This document shows, piece by piece, positions 24,582 to 32,100 of a stretch of DNA of 33,168 nt. Both the position numbers and the translations under genes were made by a program. Within the stretch, counting starts at the first letter, position 1, and each line of letters begins with the position of its first letter. The notes under the pieces are model-generated. The model was not told the DNA's origin and did no database searches. It worked only from the letters and a program-made list of their open reading frames with translations. The stretch is taken from contig JAJCXQ010000801.1 in the NCBI GenBank assembly GCA_029263355.1, positions 1 through 33,168 on the forward strand, written 5' to 3'. Source of the DNA: Acidobacteriota bacterium. Lineage in GTDB: Bacteria; Acidobacteriota; Thermoanaerobaculia; Multivoradales; J023.

Positions 24582-26561
24582 CTATTCCTGGTTGACCCAG
24601 ATATTGACCGACATGCGATCACTGAGATCACTATCGGTCCATGGATTGGCGTCGGTCCACGGGTTGGCGTCGGTCCATGGGTTGGCCGTCACCTGATACG
24701 AGCCATTCCACGGTTGGCCGAAGCCTGGAATGTAGAAAGTTTCCGTCACCGGGTCCCAGGCCGCTTGACCACTGTAGTGCTCCTGGTTCGCGAGGTCGGC
24801 CGCCACATCCAAGCCGGGGTTGGCACAGCCGGACGCGAGACTGTCCGAGGCGGCAAGGGCGTCGATCAGGCCAGCGCCTTGTTGGAAGGGGCTGTAAGCC
24901 GGGGTGCCGTCGGCAGCTTCGGCAGCTCGCGCGCTGGCGATCATTCGGCACTTGATCTCGTCCGGTGATAACGACGGGTCGGCCTCTAACATCAGGGCCG
25001 CCACACCGCTGGTGATCGCAGTTGCTGGTGACGTCCCCGACATTTCGAAGTATGGGAAGTCGGAACGTGATCCCGAATGAACCAAGCCGCGGAAACTTTC
25101 CCACGAGGTCATTCCGAGAATGTGTCCGCCCGGAGCGACAATTTCCGGCTTGATAAAACGGTCGAGGGTGGGGCCGGAGGCCGAGAACGACGCAAGGAAG
25201 TCGTCGTCACCATCTTCAGGGGTGAAGCCATCCGACAGCGCGCCGACGGTGATGACGTACGGGTTGTTGCCGGGTACACCGATGGTCAGCGGATCGGGAC
25301 CCGCATTACCGGCTGCCGTCACGACTACCAGGCCGGATTGCCAGGCCGCCATCACTGCCTGATTCAGCGGGTCTTCCCAATAGAAAGAGGTTGCGGGGCC
25401 GCTGAAGGCCAAGTTGAGAATGCGGATGCCGTAGTCTTGCTGGTGTTCGACCGCAAATTCGATACCGCGGATGACGTCGGCGTAGGTTGCGTCACCCTTG
25501 TCGTCGAAGGCGCGGATGGTCACCAGGTCGGCGCCGGGGGCGATGCCGTTGTAGCTGCCCGAAGGGGCCTGCTTGGCGCTCAAGGCGACGCTTGCGATGT
25601 GTCCGCCGTGGCCGTTGCGATCCTGTTCGACTGGGGGATTGTCGGGGCCGAAGTCAGTGCTGTCGAGGAGCACATCGGCAATGGCGTCGTATTGCGCCAG
25701 ATATCTCCACTGGCGATTGGCGTTGTAGTGAATCGTGTCGGAGATGGTCGAGTTGCCAGTGTCCACAATAGCGATGGTCACACCGGCGCCGGTGATGCCC
25801 TGAGCGTGAAGTTGATCGGCGTTGACGCGCGTGCCAAAGTCGGATTCAAGAACGGGATGGCCGTCGTCCAACACACCCGCTGATGGATACTCAGCGGTAC
25901 ACCCCTCGGCGAATTCCAACAGCAAGGTGTAAGCGTCGGGAGCCTGGCTGGCGGTCTTCTGGAATTTGAGCTCTAGCGTAACGCTCTCGCCAGCCGCAAG
26001 TTGGCGGTTTCCGATGGCGCCGAGCCAACCCGAGTCGATAACGGTCGAGGTCGGCTGACGCCGATCGTTGAAGAGCAACTTGCCGTCGAGCTTGACGTCT
26101 TTCAGCTCGTCGGTCGCCGCTGGCCACGTGACCGCGAGGCTGTCAAGAGTGAGCGTTGTGGAACCGGTATTGGTGACAGTCCAAGACACTTTCTTGTTGC
26201 TGAACCTCGGTTCGCCATCGATCGATACGCCGTAGAGGGTGCCGGTGCTACTCGTTCGGACGCGTCGGTTGACGTGGACTTGAACGTCGTTGCGGCGAGA
26301 GAGCGCGGCGAATTGGTCGCGATCGAGATTCGCGCCGACAGCGTCGATGAGGTCGAGTTGATGGGTGACTTCGCCTCCAACAGCGTCTACCAACTGAGAA
26401 ACCAGTTCGGCGGTCTCGCCTTGCAGGATGAACGAGCGGGTTTGTTCCGTAGTGCTTGTCGGACTTTGGGCGAAGATCGCCCATCCGGAGAGCGAGAGCA
26501 ATGGGATAAGCCCAAGTCGCAAGATGCGGCCAACACACTTGGCCGTTTTGTTCGATGCCAT
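24582..26561 (-). CDS. Secreted S8 subtilase with beta-sandwich insert and NPWTD repeats
   Basis: A 659-aa protease. A signal peptide (about 1-32) leads to an inhibitor_I9-like propeptide (about 42-100), then an insert of about 130 residues (about 105-230) that looks like an Ig-like or CARDB-like beta sandwich (KKVSWTVTNTGSTTLTLDSL...GESVTLELKF). The S8 catalytic domain follows with Asp267 (IAIVDTGNS), His318 (NGHGGH) and Ser511 (MSGTSPATA). The C-terminus has FGQPWNGSY, then three NPWTD[A] repeats and the tail VNIWVNQE. Start: ATG at 26561 after AAGGAG; the longer open frame upstream is not supported. It is a close paralogue of the gene at 26987-28738, without the insert there. A sigma-54-like promoter lies 95 bp upstream. 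Confidence 0.93.
   Translation of the reverse strand: MASNKTAKCVGRILRLGLIPLLSLSGWAIFAQSPTSTTEQTRSFILQGETAELVSQLVDAVGGEVTHQLDLIDAVGANLDRDQFAALSRRNDVQVHVNRRVRTSSTGTLYGVSIDGEPRFSNKKVSWTVTNTGSTTLTLDSLAVTWPAATDELKDVKLDGKLLFNDRRQPTSTVIDSGWLGAIGNRQLAAGESVTLELKFQKTASQAPDAYTLLLEFAEGCTAEYPSAGVLDDGHPVLESDFGTRVNADQLHAQGITGAGVTIAIVDTGNSTISDTIHYNANRQWRYLAQYDAIADVLLDSTDFGPDNPPVEQDRNGHGGHIASVALSAKQAPSGSYNGIAPGADLVTIRAFDDKGDATYADVIRGIEFAVEHQQDYGIRILNLAFSGPATSFYWEDPLNQAVMAAWQSGLVVVTAAGNAGPDPLTIGVPGNNPYVITVGALSDGFTPEDGDDDFLASFSASGPTLDRFIKPEIVAPGGHILGMTSWESFRGLVHSGSRSDFPYFEMSGTSPATAITSGVAALMLEADPSLSPDEIKCRMIASARAAEAADGTPAYSPFQQGAGLIDALAASDSLASGCANPGLDVAADLANQEHYSGQAAWDPVTETFYIPGFGQPWNGSYQVTANPWTDANPWTDANPWTDSDLSDRMSVNIWVNQE
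24633..24683 (-). repeat. 18-bp coding repeats (NPWTDA x3)
   Basis: Three in-frame units encode NPWTDA, NPWTDA and NPWTD near the subtilase C-terminus. The 18-bp units are nearly identical. Confidence 0.9.
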
Positions 26562-26986
26562 GAAAGCGAACTCCTTCGGACTATAAATCTCTGCTGGCTC
26601 TCGATCTCGTGGAGGCCGAGGCAAGAATCTCGTTGAAGACCTGACCGCTTTCCTAAGCAATCCAGGTGCCAAGCTAGTCGCAGTCGCTACTTGATCTTCT
26701 TTGGGCCACGGGGCTGTGCAGGTTGGAAGCCAGGTGACGAGTGAATCGAGACCTGGCAAGAACGACAGATTGTGGGCTCGTTCTATTTCTTCGAGTATTA
26801 AGACGCGTTCGACAGTTGCCCTGATCTGACCAGCTATCTCGCTGCAGCGATAAGAATGGCCGCCAGGTCGCCAATAAAGTTGGCGAACTGGCTCGTGAGT
26901 GCCAACATACTGGGCACTTGATTGGAAGTCATCAACACGTCGGTGACGCATTGGTGACGGGGAGATCCCTCCCAACGGGGGACGTG
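26562..26986. other. Intergenic region between the paired subtilases
   Basis: A 425-bp region with no supported gene. It contains the sigma-54-like promoter candidate at 26656-26672 and, just beyond the downstream end of the second subtilase, a GGGAG-GGAT-CTCCC hairpin near 26966-26979 without a T-run. Confidence 0.5.
26656..26672 (-). promoter_or_regulatory. Sigma-54-like -24/-12 promoter candidate (first subtilase)
   Basis: TTGGCACCTGGATTGCT on the minus strand. Compared with the consensus YTGGCACGRNNNTTGCW, the TGGCAC and TTGC blocks and their spacing are intact; two less-conserved bases differ. It would start transcription about 84 nt before the ATG at 26561. Confidence 0.5.
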
Positions 26987-28738
26987 TTATTCCTGATCGA
27001 CCCAGATGTTGACCGCGATGCCTTCGCTCATATCGCTGTCAGTCCAAGGATTAGCGTCGGTCCATGGGTTGGCGTCGGTCCACGGATTGGCGTCGGTCCA
27101 CGGGTTGGCGTCGGTCCAAGGATTGGCGTCGGTCCATGGGTTGGCGTTGCCGGTGTAGGAGCCGTCCCAGGGTTGCCCGAACCCTTCGATGTAGACCATC
27201 TCGGTGACCGGGTCGTAAGCGGCCTGGCCGATGTAGTGCTCCGTGCCGGCGAGGTCAGCGTCGACATCGAGACCTGGGTTGGCGCAGCCGGTCTCTAGGC
27301 TGCCGATGGCTCCAAGCGCGTCAACCAGGCCGGCGCCTTGCTGGAACGGGCTGTAGGCTGGAGAGCCATCGTTGGCTTCGGCCGCTCGGGCGCTGGCAAC
27401 CAGGCGACACTTGACGTCGTCTGGGGACAGCGAGGGATCGCTCTCGAGCATCAGTGCGACAACGCCACTGACGATGGCTGTGGCCGGCGACGTACCTGAC
27501 ATCTCGAAATAGGGGAAGTCTGATCGAGAGTCGGCATAAACGAGACCGCGGAAGCTGTCCCAAGGGATCATTCCCAGAATGTGGCCGCCGGGGGCGACGA
27601 TCTCGGGTTTGACGAAGCGGTCGATGGTCGGGCCTGCCGCCGAGAATGAAGCCAGTACATCGTCGGTGCCGTCACCCGGTGTGAAGTTGTCGGACAGGGC
27701 GCCGACCGTGATGGCGTAGGGGTTGTTTCCCGGCACACCGATCGAGAACGGGTCTGGCCCAGCGTTACCGGCGGCTGCAACCACCACGATGCCGGCCTGC
27801 CAGGCCGCCATCACAGCCTGATTGAGAGGATCTTCCCAATAGAAGGAGACTGGCGGGCCGCTGAAGGCGAGGTTGAGCACCTGAATGCCGTAAGCGTCCT
27901 TGAAGTCGACCGCAAACTCGATCCCACGGATGACATCGGCATAAGTGCCGTCACCCTTGTCGTCAAAGGCCCGAATGGTAACCAGGTCGGCGCCGGGAGC
28001 GATGCCGTTGTAGTTGCCCGAGTCTGTCTGCTTGGCACTCAGGGCGACGCTGGTCACATGGCCACCATGGCCGTTCAAGTCTTGTTCGGCGGGAGGATTG
28101 CCTGGACCGAAATCATTGGTGTCGAGCAAAATTTCGGACACCGCGTCGTACTGGGCCAGGTATCGCCACTGCTTGCTCGCGTTGTAATCGATTGTGTTGG
28201 AGACCATCGAGTTACCGGTGTCGACAAAAGCGATGGTCACACCGGCGCCAGTAATGCCAGCGGCGTGCAGAACGTCGGCATTGGTCCGGGTCGGATAGTC
28301 AGTTTCGAGCACCGGGAAACCGTCGTCGAGTGGATCGGAATCAGAGTCGGAGTCAGAGTCCGAATCAGAGTCGGAGTCTGAGTCGGAGTCAGAGTCTGAG
28401 TCTGAATCGGAATTAGAGCCACGTCCGCGGTCTCGGCCACGCGAACTGGTGCTGACCATCAGGTTCTTGGAGATGCGGAGTGTGTCGCGTTGGTTTAGCT
28501 CCGCCAATTGCTCGTCGGTGAGCAGAGCCGCAACCCCGTTGATGATATTGAGTTCGTGGGTTAATTCACCGCCGACGCTACGCACCAGCGTGGCAGCCTC
28601 GGAGCTGTCTCGAGCCTGGACAATTAATGATTTTCTGGAGGGTTCAGCGGTGTGTCCAGAGAGGGCGATTGCGGACACGGCGATCAAAGTCAATAGGAAT
28701 AGGCTGGCGGAGATCGAGGCAGATCGGATCGACGGCAT
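26987..28738 (-). CDS. Secreted S8 subtilase with (SD)13 linker and NPWTD repeats
   Basis: A 583-aa protease. A signal peptide (ASLFLLTLIAVSAIALSGHTA) precedes an inhibitor_I9-like propeptide (about 36-98), a short basic RGRDRGRG segment, thirteen SD dipeptides (about 110-135), and the S8 domain with Asp173 (IAFVDTGNS), His224 (NGHGGH) and Ser417 (MSGTSPATA). From the catalytic domain on it aligns to the gene at 24582-26561 without gaps up to the C-terminal repeats. There it has six NPWTD[A] units instead of three, ending VNIWVDQE. Start: ATG at 28738 after AGAGGAG; the frame is open to 28855, but that would precede the signal peptide. The acidic Ser-Asp tract resembles flexible or calcium-binding linkers of surface proteins. 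A sigma-54-like promoter lies upstream. Confidence 0.94.
   Translation of the reverse strand: MPSIRSASISASLFLLTLIAVSAIALSGHTAEPSRKSLIVQARDSSEAATLVRSVGGELTHELNIINGVAALLTDEQLAELNQRDTLRISKNLMVSTSSRGRDRGRGSNSDSDSDSDSDSDSDSDSDSDSDSDSDPLDDGFPVLETDYPTRTNADVLHAAGITGAGVTIAFVDTGNSMVSNTIDYNASKQWRYLAQYDAVSEILLDTNDFGPGNPPAEQDLNGHGGHVTSVALSAKQTDSGNYNGIAPGADLVTIRAFDDKGDGTYADVIRGIEFAVDFKDAYGIQVLNLAFSGPPVSFYWEDPLNQAVMAAWQAGIVVVAAAGNAGPDPFSIGVPGNNPYAITVGALSDNFTPGDGTDDVLASFSAAGPTIDRFVKPEIVAPGGHILGMIPWDSFRGLVYADSRSDFPYFEMSGTSPATAIVSGVVALMLESDPSLSPDDVKCRLVASARAAEANDGSPAYSPFQQGAGLVDALGAIGSLETGCANPGLDVDADLAGTEHYIGQAAYDPVTEMVYIEGFGQPWDGSYTGNANPWTDANPWTDANPWTDANPWTDANPWTDANPWTDSDMSEGIAVNIWVDQE
27038..27142 (-). repeat. 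18-bp coding repeats (NPWTDA x6)
   Basis: Five NPWTDA units plus a final NPWTD in 105 bp. Units alternate between two synonymous forms at the Asn/Pro codons, suggesting that the tract grew by doubling a two-unit block. Confidence 0.92.
28334..28411 (-). repeat. (Ser-Asp)13 coding repeat
   Basis: A 78-bp imperfect hexanucleotide array coding for 13 SD pairs, with mixed synonymous Ser and Asp codons. Slippage here would change linker length in steps of two residues without breaking the frame. Confidence 0.92.
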
Positions 28739-29166
28739 GCTAACTCCTCTAAAGCTGTTTTTGCGTTGGGCAGATACCCTGACTAGCCTTAGAGCAATTG
28801 TCATGCCAATAAATACTTTAGTCACATTGGCGGATCTGGACGCGAAATGCGGCATTCCTGAGGTTCTATAACGAATTTCTCGGCGAACAAAACGGGGAGC
28901 TAGGAAAAATACCCGGTAGTTTCTTCCTGCCTATTGCGGACTATTCTGATCATTCAAGAATGCAAAATGTTCGGTCAGAAAAGGTGATTTGTATGATGCC
29001 CTAGAGTCACGTCAGTTTATTCCTACGTCTCTTGAAAGAACTGTCTCTTGAAAGAACTGTAGGAGAGAAGCAACCCCGGATCCCAGATCGTCAGGGATGA
29101 CGAATCACTGCCGTTAGGGGTGCCGCAAATTGGCACCTGCTACCACCACTTCGAATCGCTCGACGT
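28739..29166. other. Intergenic region upstream of the second subtilase
   Basis: A 428-bp region, AT-richer than its surroundings, with no supported gene. It holds the sigma-54-like promoter, a 16-bp tandem duplication GTCTCTTGAAAGAACT (29027-29042, 29043-29058), and an inverted repeat GGTGCC/GGCACC at 29119-29137 without a T-run. Confidence 0.55.
28793..28809 (-). promoter_or_regulatory. Sigma-54-like -24/-12 promoter candidate (second subtilase)
   Basis: TTGGCATGACAATTGCT on the minus strand matches YTGGCACGRNNNTTGCW at all defined positions except one (C to T). Transcription would start about 44 nt before the ATG at 28738. Confidence 0.6.
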
Positions 29167-32100
29167 CTACTCTTCGAGAAGGAAGAAGGTCGGTGGGGCG
29201 CAGGGGTGGGTCGCGGTGTCGACGTAGGCGACGACGCTCCATTCTCCGTAGAGAGAGCTACGTACGATCTGCGTGCCCGCGACGGGCCACTCGACGCTGA
29301 GCGACTGAGCTCGAGCTTCTCCAGTCGTGGGCTGTAGAGCCTCCACCGTGAGAGGGCGTGGAAATCCTTCGACGTGTCGGAGTAGCCCTCGGTGGGCAGA
29401 GTCGCCGCTGAAAGGCTGAGTCACAACTTGATAGAGGTGCCCTTGGGGGGTCGAGATCTCGAGCCGGAGGAGATGATGAGCTTCGATCGGCTCCGGAAAT
29501 CGTATTTGGAAGTCCAGATCGAGAATGCTGGTCGCTGGGAACTTGGAGAAGGTTGGCTCGGACGAGGCCCAGGCAGACAAGTCGCCCGACTCGAAGCCGT
29601 CTGCAAAGATCGCTTGTAAAGACCCGACACGAACCTCGCAGGCCGAAGAAGACCGAGCCGATTCGGTGGTTCTATGGATCGCGCGCGCCTCGGGAAGATT
29701 TTCTTGCAGCGTCCTCAGTGGGCCGGGGCGAGGAGCACCGATCAGCGGGATCTCAACGGCATACACTCGACCGGCTTCAGAACCCACGTAAAGCATGCTG
29801 TCCGACGTGTCGAGTGCTGGACTCCCGATAGCCGCATTGCCGTCACCCAAGGTGATCGAAGTGATCGACGGACTCATGCCCGAGAGCTCGAGCTCGTGAA
29901 GCTGGCCGTCACTGCCGCCGACCCAGGCAACAGGACCGGTCACTGCAACCAACGGTATCGAAGGATCGGGAATCGAGGCCACCGACCAGTCGAGACTGGC
30001 GCTGGTCCCGTTGTCGATAATCGACCACACCTTGGAGGTGGTGCTGAAGATGAGATCCGACGTGCCGAACCGCGGTGAGACGTAGCCTTTCACTGGGCCG
30101 TCGCTAGTGACGAACGGCAGGCCCCAGAGGTCATTGCCGGTGATCGCGTCGAGGGCGTGAACTTCTCCGGAGTTGGTGCCAACGTAAACCCTGCCGTTGT
30201 GCAGAATTGGGCTGCCGTCGATATCGCCGAGGGCGCGGGACCAGAGCAGGTTGGCGCTGTGGGCGCCGAAACTGAGGCACCAGACGGTGGCGGTGCTGCC
30301 CCCCGCCTTGGCGCGGCTCGCGAAGTAGAGTCGATTGTTGAAGATGTCCACCGAAGCGCTGGCGGAGATGATGCCGATGCCACTCGCGCCGCCACCGTTG
30401 TCGAAAGTCCAAGCCAGGCTACCGTCCGCCAGATTCAGACCGTAGAAGGCGCTGTCTCCCGCCGCATTGCGCATGCCTGCCAAGATCAGATCTTGGGCGC
30501 CGCCAAACACGGTGAACAGGCCGGCTGGTGCGGCCTGGACCTGGCCACCGAGATCGGGGCTTTGCCACAGCATCTGGCCGGTAGTCGCGTCAACCGCATA
30601 AACCCGTCGGTCCTGGGAGCCGAGGAACGTTACTTTGGATGCCCCGCCAATCGAGATCGGCACCACGGGTGGCCGTTCCTGGGCTGGGCCGTTCATCACC
30701 ATCGGTGTCCAGTTGTCAGGCCAGGTCCCTTGATCACCTATCGTCGCCATCGAATGCAGCACGCGATCGTTGGAGACGCCGTAAACCGAACCGATCGCCG
30801 GTGGCGTCATGGCCGAAGCGCCGGTCGAATAGGCCCATTGCACCGCACCGGAGGTGTCGAAGGGGCGCGCCGACACATGCCGGGCGGCAGACATGACGCC
30901 CGAGCCGTTGTCGACGAAGGCGGTGTAGTAGGTGGTGGTGCCGTTGGTGAGGTTGTCGTGGCTCACCGAGTCATGAGCGCCAGCCGTCCCTGCCTGGTCA
31001 GCGACGAGGACGCCGTCTGTAGGATCGGTGGGGAAGGTGTCGGTACGGTAGCGGATCATCGTCGAGTCGTAGCTCGGGCCACTAGGGTTGAGCCACTCGA
31101 TCTCGACCCTTTTGTCGGTGGCGGTAGCGGTCAAGAATTGGACGGCGGGGGGCGCCGAGCTGCACGAGCTCGGGACCGTCGCCTCGAGACGTACGTTGTC
31201 GACGATCCAGCCGTCGTCGGAGCTCGAGAAGGTGTCGCCACCATGGTTCCAGGCCAGCCAGACGCGTTGGCCGGCATAGGCGGTGAGATCGACGGTTTCG
31301 GGGATACAGCCGGTCGAGTCTCTGACATAGGCTGGGGCCCCGGGCCAGGGATGGCAGAAGAAAGTGCTGTTGAAGACGGCGCCGGGATAGCCGCCGACCG
31401 GAGTCAAAGGCGTAAAGTTGGGCCAGTCGTCGATACTGATCAGCAACCGTCCGCCATCCCAATCCTGGCTCGACGTCTCGAAGTCATAGTCGTGGTCAAA
31501 GCGCAGGGTGATCGACGAGGCCCCCGCTGGCAGGACGATGCCACCATCCGAAAACGGCGGTCCGCTAGAGGGCTGTAGTCCCAAGACCGCGAGGCCATCG
31601 TTGAGGGTGCTGTAAATCGGATTGGCGCTGCCGTCGTTCGAGGCCAGAGCGTTGCCGGCGCAGAAGCCGGTTTCCGGTCGGTACCAATCGTTGTTGTAGT
31701 TGCTGGGACCGCTGCCGGTGGGAGGGGGTGCACACGAGCCGGAGACATAGGGGTTGGCCTGCGTGAGCCCGAGTTGCCATAAATCTGCGGGAGTCTGGTT
31801 GCCGTCGAAGTTGTCGGCGAACAGCAAAACCGCAGCGTCGCCGCCCGCGGCGCCAGCGAGCTCGAGGGTATTGCCGTCAGTATTGCCATTGCGACAAGGC
31901 CCGTCACTGCCGGTCGCGGCGTCTTCCGCCCGCACGATGTAGTGGACTTCGACACCGTTGGTGACCGACGTGTCGTCGAACGACGCTCCGGTGACGCAAG
32001 CCGCCAGCAAGTTGCCGGGGCCCGGTGTGAAACCCGGGCTGTTGGATCGGTAGATGTTGTAGACCGCTGGTCCACCTGGACAACTCGAGCTGCCGGGTGA

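Noticed and set aside
26831..26932. A 33-codon frame (MTSNQVPSMLALTSQF...) between the subtilases on the minus strand
   Set aside because: Hydrophobic and plausible as a small membrane peptide, but it has no ribosome site and no supporting context.
26562..26975. N-terminal extension of the first subtilase up to 26975
   Set aside because: It would precede a clear signal peptide, and a good ribosome site marks the ATG at 26561.
29119..29137. Inverted repeat GGTGCC/GGCACC as a terminator of the large subtilase
   Set aside because: Short stem and no T-run on the minus strand.
30157..31578. A 473-codon open frame on + opposite the large subtilase
   Set aside because: It is a GC-rich shadow of the minus-strand gene, has no recognisable motifs or ribosome site, and the minus strand shows clear domains.
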